This document shows, piece after piece, positions 51,581 through 59,498 of a stretch of 64,000 bases of DNA. The stretch's first letter is position 1. Every line of letters begins with the position of its first letter. The translations under genes were made by a program, and so were the position numbers. Origin of the DNA: Streptomyces xinghaiensis S187 (GTDB lineage: Bacteria > Actinomycetota > Actinomycetes > Streptomycetales > Streptomycetaceae); NCBI RefSeq assembly GCF_000220705.2, contig NZ_CP023202.1, positions 1,984,001 through 2,048,000 of the forward strand. Reading direction: 5' to 3'. The notes beneath the pieces were generated by a model. That model made no database searches. It was not told the DNA's origin and was given only the letters and a program-made list of their open reading frames with translations.

Positions 51581-52516
51581 TCACGCCTCGGCCACCACGT
51601 TCTCCAGCGGCTCGGCCGCGGCGAACCTCTCCAACTGGGCCCGCAGCAGCCGCTCGGCGCGGGGCAGGAAGGCGGAGGTCGGCCCGCCGACGTGCGGGGT
51701 GATGAGCACTCCGGGGGCGTGCCACAGCGGATGACCTGCGGGCAGCGGTTCGGGGTCGGTGACGTCCAGGGCCGCGGACAGCCGTCCGGAGGAGGTTTCG
51801 GCCAGCAGGGCGGCGGTGTCGACGACGGGGCCCCGGCCGACGTTCACGAGCAGCGCGCCGTCCTTCATCCGGGCCAGGAATCCCGCGTCCGCCAGACCGC
51901 GGGTCTCGTCGGTGAGGGGGGTGACCAGGATCACCACATCGGCCTGGGGGAGCAGTTCGGGCAGTCTCTCCATCGGATGCACGGGACCGCGCGTGGTGGT
52001 GCGGGCGGAGCGCGCGACGCGTGTCACCCGCGCACACTCGAAGGGCGTGAGCCGGTCCTCGACGGCGCTGCCGATGGACCCGTAACCGACGATCAGCACG
52101 TGCTTGTCGGCGAGCGCCGGCCGGAATCCGGTGCGCCACTCCCCCGCCTCCTGGGCCCGGACGAAGGAGGGGATGCCCCGCAGCGAGGCCAGGGTGAGCG
52201 TGAGCGCCAGTTCGGCCGTACTCGCCTCGTGCACCCCGCGGGCGTTGCACAGCAGGGTGCCGGGCGGCAGTCCGGGCAGGGCCGGCAGGACGTGGTCGGT
52301 GCCCGCGGTCAGCGTCTGGACGACCCGGAGGGAGGTCATCTCCTTCAGCGGCCGGACGCAGGTCTCCGCGCTCTTCATGTACGGGACGCCGTAGAAGACG
52401 CAGCGGGCCGGGTCACCGGGGAAGGCGGCTTCGCCCTCCCAGTGGAGATAGGTGAAGTCCCCGGGAAGTCCGTCGATCTCGGCGGGCGGTACGGGCAGCC
52501 ACACGTCGGAAGTCAT
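51581..52516 (-). CDS. D-2-hydroxyacid dehydrogenase family protein
   Basis: This 311-residue protein is an NAD-dependent D-2-hydroxyacid dehydrogenase homologue, probably reducing a 2-keto acid. It has CNARGVHEASTAELALTLTL, the NAD motif VLIVGYGSIGSAVEDRL near residue 137, NVGRGPVVDTAALL and the catalytic His in ITPHVGGPTSAFLP. The substrate cannot be told from sequence. The ATG (MTSDVWLPV) has TAGGCT 7 bases upstream and no Shine-Dalgarno, so the mRNA is likely leaderless. It is divergent from the aldo/keto reductase. Confidence 0.88.
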   Translation of the reverse strand: MTSDVWLPVPPAEIDGLPGDFTYLHWEGEAAFPGDPARCVFYGVPYMKSAETCVRPLKEMTSLRVVQTLTAGTDHVLPALPGLPPGTLLCNARGVHEASTAELALTLTLASLRGIPSFVRAQEAGEWRTGFRPALADKHVLIVGYGSIGSAVEDRLTPFECARVTRVARSARTTTRGPVHPMERLPELLPQADVVILVTPLTDETRGLADAGFLARMKDGALLVNVGRGPVVDTAALLAETSSGRLSAALDVTDPEPLPAGHPLWHAPGVLITPHVGGPTSAFLPRAERLLRAQLERFAAAEPLENVVAEA

Positions 52517-52523
52517 GGCCAGG

Positions 52524-52529
52524 AGCCTA
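52524..52529 (-). promoter_or_regulatory. Candidate -10 box of the hydroxyacid dehydrogenase gene
   Basis: TAGGCT on the minus strand ends 7 bases before the ATG, with CTGTCG 16 bases further upstream as a possible -35. Confidence 0.5.
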
Positions 52530-52658
52530 GGCGACGGCGCCCGGACGACAGAGGTTACTGTGCTGCGGGGGCGGTCGGCCCCTGGCCACGGCACACGGAC
52601 CACGGCCCCTCCCGGGCGGGGGCGGGCCTCGCGGGGCCCAGGAGGGGTGCGGAACCAG

Positions 52659-53768
52659 GTGGAGCGCAGGACGATCGGCGCGGGGGCGCTCTCGGTGGGG
52701 TCCGTGGGGCTCGGCTGCATGCCGATGAGCTGGGGTTACACCACCTCCCAGCAGAACGGGGAGAGTTCGCTGCGCGCCGTGCACGCCGCCCTCGACCGCG
52801 GCTGCACGCTCCTCGACACCGCCGACATGTACGGGCCGTTCACCAATGAGCTGCTGGTGGGGCGGGTGCTGAAGGAGCGGCGCGCGGACGCCTTCGTGTC
52901 CACCAAGTGCGGGCTGCTGGTGGGCGAGCAGCACATCGTCGCCAACGGCCGCCCCTCGTACGTGAAACGGGCGTGCGACGCCTCGCTGCGGCGGCTGCAG
53001 ACCGAGGTGATCGACCTCTACCAGCTGCACCGGGCGGATCCGGAGGTTCCGGTGGAGGAGACCTGGGGCGCGATGGCGGAGCTGGTCTCCGCCGGGAAGG
53101 TCCGGGCGCTGGGGCTGTGCGCCGTGGGGGCGCGGGCCCCGCGCCGGCCGGAGTGGCGCGGGCAGCGGGCCCGCCGCCGGGAGCGCGGCGGCACCGGCGT
53201 CCAGGGGGCACCGGCCGTCCCGGGGACCGCCGGGGCGGGGACCGGGGCCCAGGGGGCCGCGGAGGCGCCGGGGATGCACGACACGACGCTGCGGCAGCTG
53301 GAGCGGGTGCAGCAGGTGTTCCCGGTGAGCGCCGTGGAGGCCGAACTCTCGGTGTGGTCGCGGGAGGCGCTCGCCTCACTGGTGCCCTGGTGCGAGGCGC
53401 GGGGCATCGGTTTCTTCGCGGCGATGCCGCTGGGGAACGGCTACCTCACCGGCACCCTGACGCCCGGTGAGGGCTTCGAGCCGGACGACGTACGGGCCCG
53501 GCACCCGCGGTTCACGGCGGAGATGATGGCCGCCAACCAGCCGATCGTGGCGGGACTGCGCCGGGTGGCCGCCCGGCACGGGGCCACCCCGGCCCAGGTG
53601 GCGCTGGCCTGGACGCTGACCCGGGGCCGCCACGTGGTGGCGCTGCCGGGCACCAAGAAGGAGCGCTGGGCGCTGGAGAACGCGTCCGCCGCCGAACTGG
53701 CGCTCACGGAACGGGACCTGGCGGAGATCGCGGAGCTGCCGGCCGCGCAGGGCTCCTGGGAGGACTGA
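52659..53768 (+). CDS. Aldo/keto reductase
   Basis: This 369-residue TIM-barrel oxidoreductase has VGLGCMPMSW, the active-site Asp and Tyr in LLDTADMYGPFTNELLVGRV, the Lys in VSTKCGLLVGE, YQLHRADPEVPVEETWGAM and the NADPH-binding GTKKERWALENAS. It probably uses NADPH; the substrate is unknown. Between residues 150 and 210 it carries an insert of low complexity (Arg, Gly, Ala, Pro) that interrupts the barrel before LRQLERVQQVF. The GTG giving MERRTIGAGAL follows AGGAGG at 13 bases, a long spacing; another GTG lies 11 bases closer in a different frame. Confidence 0.9.
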   Translation: MERRTIGAGALSVGSVGLGCMPMSWGYTTSQQNGESSLRAVHAALDRGCTLLDTADMYGPFTNELLVGRVLKERRADAFVSTKCGLLVGEQHIVANGRPSYVKRACDASLRRLQTEVIDLYQLHRADPEVPVEETWGAMAELVSAGKVRALGLCAVGARAPRRPEWRGQRARRRERGGTGVQGAPAVPGTAGAGTGAQGAAEAPGMHDTTLRQLERVQQVFPVSAVEAELSVWSREALASLVPWCEARGIGFFAAMPLGNGYLTGTLTPGEGFEPDDVRARHPRFTAEMMAANQPIVAGLRRVAARHGATPAQVALAWTLTRGRHVVALPGTKKERWALENASAAELALTERDLAEIAELPAAQGSWED

Positions 53769-54093
53769 ACGGGCGGGGCGGCTCCGGCGGCCGCCCGGTT
53801 CCGGTACGGGCGGCGGCCCTCCGCCGCGCCGGGCTCCGCGCCACGGCGCGGGCCCGGGGGCGCGAGCGGTGGCGGTGGGGTGGTGGCGGTGACGGCGGCG
53901 GTTTCGGTCCGACGGCGGTCGCGGAAGCGGGGCCCCTTTCGTCGTGGCCCGCGGGGCCGTTGGTGACGGACGGTCCGGCGGCCCGCGTTACGGTCCGCTC
54001 CGGCGGGGAACCTGAGGGGGCGCGGGGCGGTTGAGCAGGTGTGCGGTGGACCCGCCCCGCCGTACCGGACCCGAACGGAGAGGACCGCAAGCT
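53769..54093. other. Intergenic region before the sugar dehydrogenase lipoprotein gene
   Basis: No gene is supported. GCCGCCCG/CGGGCGGC at about 53790-53815 is probably the terminator of the aldo/keto reductase gene. A G-rich run with repeated GGTGGCGGT lies at 53869-53905. The promoter of the next gene was not found. Confidence 0.45.
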
Positions 54094-55251
54094 GTGCGCC
54101 GACGTCCCGCTGTGACCGTATCCGCCGCGCTGGCCGCGGCCGCGCTGGTGTTCACCGCTGGCTGCTCCTCCGAGGACGGCGGCTCCGGCGACCGTACGGG
54201 CCCGCCCCCCGCCTCTTCGGGTGACGGGTCCGCCGATCCCTCCGCGTCCGCCTCCCCGCCTCCGGCGGAGGGGTCCGTGAAGGTGGTGGAGACCGTGGCG
54301 GAGGACCTGGACACTCCGTGGGGGCTGGCCCCGCTGCCCGGCGGCGACCTGCTGGTGTCCTCCCGCGACACCGGCAAGATCTTCCGGATCGCCGCGGACA
54401 GCGGGGAGAAGACCGAGATCGGCACGGTTCCGGGGGTGGCCGCGGCGGGCGAGGGCGGGCTGCTCGGTATCGCCGTGCCGAAGGACGAGGAGATGGTGTA
54501 CGCGTACTTCACCACCGCCTCGGACAACCGGATCGTGCGGATGCTCTACTCCCCGGACAAGCCCGAGGGCCGCCAACTCGGCGCTCCGGACACGGTCTTC
54601 AAGGGCATCCCCAAGGGGGTGGTCCACAACGGCGGCCGGATCGCCTTCGGCCCGGACGGGATGCTCTGGGCGGGCACCGGGGAGAGCGGCGAGGAGGGTC
54701 TCTCGCAGGACAAGGACTCACCCGGCGGCAAGATCCTGCGGATGACCCCGGACGGGGAGCCGGCGCGCGGCAATCCGGAGTCCGGCTCGGCCGTCTACTC
54801 CTGGGGCCACCGCAATGTGCAGGGGCTGGCGTGGGACGCGGAGAAGCGGCTCTGGGCCTCCGAGTTCGGCCAGAACACCTGGGACGAGCTCAATCTGATC
54901 GAGGCGGGAAACAACTACGGCTGGCCCGAGGTGGAGGGCAAGGGGGGCGGGGAGCGCTTCACGCAGCCCGTCGAGCAGTGGAGGCCCGAGGAGGCCTCGC
55001 CGAGCGGTATCGCCGTGGCCAAGGGCTCCGTCTGGATGGCGGGCCTCCGGGGCGAGCGGCTCTGGCGGATTCCGCTGAACGGAACCCGCCCGGTGGCCGA
55101 GCCGCAGGACTTCCTGGCCGGTGAGTACGGCCGGCTGCGGACGGTCGTCGCCACGGACGACGGTGATCTGTGGCTGGTGACCAGCGAGACCGACGGCCGG
55201 GGCTCCCCCGGGGAGAACGACGACCGGATCCTCCGGCTCGAGGTCTCCTGA
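54094..55251 (+). CDS. PQQ-dependent sugar dehydrogenase-like lipoprotein
   Basis: This 385-residue protein is a six-bladed beta-propeller of the soluble aldose sugar dehydrogenase family, likely an outer-face oxidoreductase. The N-terminus is a lipoprotein signal (VSAALAAAALVFTAGC) with the lipid Cys near residue 26, then a Ser/Pro linker. The catalytic domain has LDTPWGLAPLPGGDLLVSSR, GGLLGIAVPKDE, IAFGPDGMLWAGTGESG, YSWGHRNVQGLAWD and ASEFGQNTWDELNLI. GAGAGG precedes the GTG; an upstream start would put extra charged residues before the signal and is less likely. Whether it binds PQQ is not shown. Confidence 0.88.
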   Translation: MRRRPAVTVSAALAAAALVFTAGCSSEDGGSGDRTGPPPASSGDGSADPSASASPPPAEGSVKVVETVAEDLDTPWGLAPLPGGDLLVSSRDTGKIFRIAADSGEKTEIGTVPGVAAAGEGGLLGIAVPKDEEMVYAYFTTASDNRIVRMLYSPDKPEGRQLGAPDTVFKGIPKGVVHNGGRIAFGPDGMLWAGTGESGEEGLSQDKDSPGGKILRMTPDGEPARGNPESGSAVYSWGHRNVQGLAWDAEKRLWASEFGQNTWDELNLIEAGNNYGWPEVEGKGGGERFTQPVEQWRPEEASPSGIAVAKGSVWMAGLRGERLWRIPLNGTRPVAEPQDFLAGEYGRLRTVVATDDGDLWLVTSETDGRGSPGENDDRILRLEVS

Positions 55252-55514
55252 CGGTCCCGGTCCCCGGCAGTACCCCGGGCTCCCGTGGCCACCGGGCCGC
55301 GTACCGCCGGGGGCCTCCCCGCCGCTCCCGGGCTCCTTGGATGCTTAGCGTTCACCGGGACTCCCGGCGCGTCCCCGGGCGCCCGCCCGGACGCGCGGGC
55401 GAGGGCCGTACGGGCGGTAGATCGCGGGTGGTGCGCGGCGGGGCTGGGTCGGTCACCGCGGGGCGGACTCCCGGGCGGGAGACTCCGAGCGGGACCGACG
55501 ATGGGGAGGCGCTG

Positions 55515-55688
55515 ATGTTCAACGCCCTCGAAGAGCTGTTCACGCCCGGCCGGGCGCACACCGAGGAGGAGCGCAACCGCCTCGAACTGGTCGTCCAGGA
55601 CGCCGGGGACTCCGATCCGGGCCGGGGGCCGGTGGACCTGGCCTCCGGCCGCGTACTGATCCGGCCGCCCCGGAGCGGTACGGCCTGA
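55515..55688 (+). CDS. DUF6191-type small protein
   Basis: This 57-residue protein reads MFNALEELFTPGRAHTEEER, then NRLELVVQDAGDSDPGRGPV, then DLASGRVLIRPP. I recognise it as the small Streptomyces family DUF6191, of unknown function. The N-terminal MFNALEELF could be a short amphipathic or membrane-contact helix. GGGGAGGCG precedes the ATG. It converges on the LAL regulator gene. Confidence 0.85.
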   Translation: MFNALEELFTPGRAHTEEERNRLELVVQDAGDSDPGRGPVDLASGRVLIRPPRSGTA

Positions 55689-55825
55689 GCCCCGGCCGGT
55701 CCGGCAGGCCCGGCCGGCCCTGGCTCGTCCCCGCCGCTTCCGCCCGTCCGCCGGGCCCCGCCGCGTCCGCCGGGCCGCGGGCTGGGGCCTGCGAGCTGGG
55801 GCCTGCGGTTCACGTGCTCCGGCCC

Positions 55826-58800
55826 TCAGCGCGCGTGTTCCGGATCGGGCTCGGCGAACATCCGCGTCCGGTGGGCGAAGGCCGCCGCCTCCCCGCGCCC
55901 GGACACCCCGAGTTTGGCCAGGATGTTCGAGACGTGGACGCTGACGGTCTTCGGGGAGATGAACAGCTCGCCGGCTATCGCGCGGTTGCTGTGTCCCGCC
56001 GTCACCAGCCGCAGGACGTCCCGCTCCCGTGGGGTCAGCCCCAGCTCGCCGGCCGGGTCGCACGCTTCCCGGGGGGCGGGGACGGCGGTTTCCGCCGGGG
56101 CCTCCGGTCCGGCGCCGGGCAGCGTGAGCCGGGCCCGGCGGGCGAGCACGGCGACGTCCTCGCGGAGCGGGCGGGCGCCGAGCCGCAGCGCGGTGGCGTG
56201 CGCCCGCGCCAGCAGACCGGCGGCCGTCCTCCGGGCCTCCTCGCGGCGCTCCTCGCGCACCTGCCGGCCGGGGCCGTCCTCCCGCTGCCCCTTCCCGCCG
56301 GCGCCCTCGTGGGGACCGGTGGAGCCCAGGAGCGCCTCGGCCCAGCGGAACCCCAGACAGGCGGACACATACGGATAGCCATATGGCTCGAAGGCCCGTA
56401 CCGCCTCCTCCCACAGGACGGGGGCGTGCCGCCCCCGGGCACGGGCCAGTTCGGCGTCGAACCTCCGGGACCAGGCGGCCCAGAGCGGTGAGCGGTGTGC
56501 GACGCCCCGGGCGGAGAGCCGCAGCCGCTCGACCAGCTCCCGGTGGACCGCCTCGTCGGTGCCGGGCAGCCCGCGGCTGTCGGCGGCCATCGCGGCACCG
56601 GCCACCAGGAGCTGCCAGACGTACGGCTCCTGGCCGAGCAGGGGCAGCAGGCCGAGCGCGCAGTCGAGCGCGGCGCGGGCCTCGCCGAACCGCCCGGCGG
56701 CCGCCGCCCGGCGTATCTCGGCCTCGGCGAGCGGCAGTTCGTACTGCGGCTCCATGTCGTTCCGGCCGAGGTGGGAGCGGCAGGCGGCGATGAGTCCGGG
56801 CACCCGGTCGTACGCGCCCCGGTCCAGGGCGAGTCCGGCATCGTGCAGCGCGATCGAGGCGAGCGAGCGGGAGCTGTGGACCCGGCCGCGGTACTCGTCG
56901 AGCACGGCGGCGGCCTCGTCCCACTCGCCCAGGGCGAGCAGCGCCTCGGCGAGGTTGCCCGCTGTGAAAGCGGCGGCGTTGTGCAGGCCGTGCCGGTGCA
57001 GTACGGCGATACCCTGCCGGGCCGCCTCGACGGCCTCCGCCGAACGACCCGCCTTGTGCAGCAGGTCGACGAGATTGCCGTGCACCCGCCCCAGTACCCG
57101 GGGGAAGGGGCGCCGGTCCACCTCCTCGCGGACGGCGTACATCTCGGCGATGCCCCGTTCCTCCTCGCCGGCGCCGGCCCGCAGCCAGGCGAGCGTCACC
57201 CGGCCGGAGAGCCGCACCTCCTCGGCGCCCACCAGTCCGGCCAGCTCCACGGCACGCTCGGCCAGCGGCAGGGTGTCGGTGCCGGAGACGTGCATGCTGT
57301 GCCAGGTGGCGGCGAGCGCCAGGACGTCGGCGTGCACGGCGGACGGCGGCAGGCCGCGGACCAGCTCCTGGGCCCGGGCGATCTCGGCCCAGCCGTCCCC
57401 GCGGCCCATGCCCGTCATCAGCTTGGAACGCTGCATCCAGAACCAGGCGGCCCGGACCGGGTCCTGCCGCTCGTCGACCAGCTTCAGCGCCTTCTTCGCG
57501 AGGGTCAGGGCGCGTTCCAGGGATTCGTCCCACCGGGCCGCCACCACGGCCTCGGCGAGCAGGTCGAGGAAGTGCGGGTGGCAGCCGGGCCGCTCCGGTT
57601 CGCAGCCGCAGGCGGGGTAGGACTCGGGGTACCCGAGCTCCGGCAGCTGTTCCCGCTGCTCGGGCGGGACCTCGTCCCACAGCTCCATGGCCCGTTCCAG
57701 CAGCTTCAGCTTCTCGGCGTACGCGTGCCGGCGGCGGGCCTCGCCGGCCGCGGCGAGCACCGCGGGCAGGGCCTTGGCCGGTTCGTGCGCCCGGTACCAG
57801 TAGCCGGCGAGCCGGGCGGCCCGCTCCTCGGCCCGCACCAGCGAGGGATCGGCCTCCAGCGCCTCGGCGTACCGGCGGCTGAGGCGGGAGCGCTCGCCGG
57901 GCAGCAGATCGTCGAGGATCGCCTCGCGCAGCAGGGCGTGCCGGAAGCGGTAGCCGTCGCCCTCGTCCGTGGGGACCAGGACGTTGGCCCCCACGGCGAC
58001 GCGCAGGGCCTCGATCAGCTCGTCGTCGTCCGCGCCCGTCACGGCGGCCAGCAGGGCGTACTCGACGGTGGTGTTGCGGGCCGCGGTGCGGACGATGCGC
58101 TGGGCGGGTTCGGGCAGCGCCTCGACCCGGACCAGCAGCAGGTCGCGCAGCGAATCGCTGAGGCCGCAGGAGGCGTAGTCGCTGGTGGCCAGCTCCTCGA
58201 CGAAGAACGGGTTGCCCTCGGAACGCTCGAAGATCTCGTCGGCGAGGCGGCGGTCCGGTTCACTGCCGCGGATGCCGGTGAGCTGGCGGCGCACCTCCTC
58301 ACGGCTGAGCCGGGGGAGTTCGATGCGGCGGACGGTGCGCAGCCGGTCCTGTTCGGCGATGAAGGGGCGCAGCGGATGGCGGCGGTGGATGTCGTCGGCG
58401 CGGTAGCTGGCGAGCAGGACGAGCCGGGAGCTCTGGAGGGAGCGGAAGAGATAGCCGAGCAGTTCGCGGGTGGAGCGGTCGGCCCAGTGCAGGTCCTCGA
58501 TGACGACGACCAGGGTGCGGTCGGCCGCGAGCCGCTCCAGGAGCTGGGCGGTGACCTCGAACAGCCGGGCGCGGCCCTCCTGGTCGTGGCTCTCCCGGGC
58601 TCCGGTGCCGTACCCGGCGGCGTGGGCGCCGTTCGGGTGGGGGCCGCCGCCGTGCGCACCGGGGGCGGGCGGGGGCTCGGGCGGTGCCATGTCGGGGAGG
58701 AGCCGCGCGAGGTCGGGCTCCCGGCCGGCGGCGGCCCGTTCGAGATCGGCGCCGAGCTGCCGGTGGAGGGCGCGCAGAGCCGTGGCGAAGGGCGCGAACG

Positions 58801-59059
58801 GCAGTCCGTCCGCGCCCAGTTCGAGACAGCCCCCCACGACGGTGACGGCTCCCTCCCGCCGGGCGAGGGTGAGGAACTCCTCCAGCAGCCGCGTCTTGCC
58901 CACTCCGGCCTCACCGCCGACGAGGAGGGTCTGCGGTTCTCCCGCGGCGGCACGGGAGAGCGCGCCGGTGAGCGTGCCCAGTTCGCCGGCGCGGCCGACG
59001 AACACGGGGCTGATGGCGGTGACTTCCACGCCGTACAGCATCGCACCGGGGTCCGACAT
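55826..59059 (-). CDS. LuxR-family ATP-binding regulator (LAL type)
   Basis: This 1077-residue protein is a large ATP-binding LuxR regulator. It has a Walker A motif (GGEAGVGKT, residues 48-56), a Pro/Gly/His-rich insert near 140-170, Walker B (TLVVVIEDLHWAD), a helical TPR-like middle (about 450-980) and a C-terminal LuxR helix-turn-helix (LGLTPRERDVLRLVTAGHSN, then FISPKTVSVHVSNILAKLGV). LAL proteins activate secondary metabolism or sugar genes; no biosynthetic cluster is present here, so its targets are unknown. The start MSDPG is chosen over an ATG 18 bases downstream (MLYGVE); neither has a strong Shine-Dalgarno. Confidence 0.9.
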   Translation of the reverse strand: MSDPGAMLYGVEVTAISPVFVGRAGELGTLTGALSRAAAGEPQTLLVGGEAGVGKTRLLEEFLTLARREGAVTVVGGCLELGADGLPFAPFATALRALHRQLGADLERAAAGREPDLARLLPDMAPPEPPPAPGAHGGGPHPNGAHAAGYGTGARESHDQEGRARLFEVTAQLLERLAADRTLVVVIEDLHWADRSTRELLGYLFRSLQSSRLVLLASYRADDIHRRHPLRPFIAEQDRLRTVRRIELPRLSREEVRRQLTGIRGSEPDRRLADEIFERSEGNPFFVEELATSDYASCGLSDSLRDLLLVRVEALPEPAQRIVRTAARNTTVEYALLAAVTGADDDELIEALRVAVGANVLVPTDEGDGYRFRHALLREAILDDLLPGERSRLSRRYAEALEADPSLVRAEERAARLAGYWYRAHEPAKALPAVLAAAGEARRRHAYAEKLKLLERAMELWDEVPPEQREQLPELGYPESYPACGCEPERPGCHPHFLDLLAEAVVAARWDESLERALTLAKKALKLVDERQDPVRAAWFWMQRSKLMTGMGRGDGWAEIARAQELVRGLPPSAVHADVLALAATWHSMHVSGTDTLPLAERAVELAGLVGAEEVRLSGRVTLAWLRAGAGEEERGIAEMYAVREEVDRRPFPRVLGRVHGNLVDLLHKAGRSAEAVEAARQGIAVLHRHGLHNAAAFTAGNLAEALLALGEWDEAAAVLDEYRGRVHSSRSLASIALHDAGLALDRGAYDRVPGLIAACRSHLGRNDMEPQYELPLAEAEIRRAAAAGRFGEARAALDCALGLLPLLGQEPYVWQLLVAGAAMAADSRGLPGTDEAVHRELVERLRLSARGVAHRSPLWAAWSRRFDAELARARGRHAPVLWEEAVRAFEPYGYPYVSACLGFRWAEALLGSTGPHEGAGGKGQREDGPGRQVREERREEARRTAAGLLARAHATALRLGARPLREDVAVLARRARLTLPGAGPEAPAETAVPAPREACDPAGELGLTPRERDVLRLVTAGHSNRAIAGELFISPKTVSVHVSNILAKLGVSGRGEAAAFAHRTRMFAEPDPEHAR

Positions 59060-59090
59060 CGGGGCACCGCTTTTCTCGCCGGGGCGCCGG

Positions 59091-59333
59091 TCAGGCGCGG
59101 TGGGCGGGGGCGGATCCGCCCGGCCGCCGGGTGCCGGACGCGGCCGGACGCCCGGTGGCCGGACGCCCGCCGCCCGGGGAAGGGGCGTCCCGGTCGCCGC
59201 CGGGACGGCCGGAGCGGCGCGCGGCCCGGCGGGCGGAGCGGCGGGCGCTGAGGACCTGCCGGACGAGCCGGCGCTCGGCGGCCTCCCGGAGCAGTTCCGC
59301 CTGCTGGATCCGGTGGAGTTCGTAGTCGAACAT
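59091..59333 (-). CDS. Small Arg-rich protein of unknown function
   Basis: This 80-residue protein starts MFDYELHRIQQAELLREAAE and RRLVRQVLSARRSARRAARR, an amphipathic helix with an Arg-rich face, then a Gly/Pro/Arg-rich tail. Similar short proteins that begin MFDYELH occur widely in Streptomyces, from memory. It lies 31 bases upstream of the LAL regulator on the same strand, so both may be in one mRNA. Confidence 0.6.
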   Translation of the reverse strand: MFDYELHRIQQAELLREAAERRLVRQVLSARRSARRAARRSGRPGGDRDAPSPGGGRPATGRPAASGTRRPGGSAPAHRA

Positions 59334-59498
59334 GCGGGGCTCCCCGTTCGAGGGTTCGGTGGTGTGCCTCCACCCTCGTTCTCCGGGGAGTCCCCCCGCA
59401 TCGGGACGCTGCCCGATCTTCGCCGGGACCGGGGCCTTAGGCCGCGTGGTCCCGCGGCCCCGGCGGATGCGGCCGCCGTCTCCGCCTAGGGCATCCTG

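Noticed and set aside
53869..53905. G-quadruplex-forming sequence
   Set aside because: G-runs are mostly two long with a single run of four, too short for a confident call in a GC-rich genome.
54031..54093. Upstream start for the sugar dehydrogenase lipoprotein
   Set aside because: It would add 21 charged residues before the lipoprotein signal; the GTG at 54094 has a Shine-Dalgarno and gives a normal signal.
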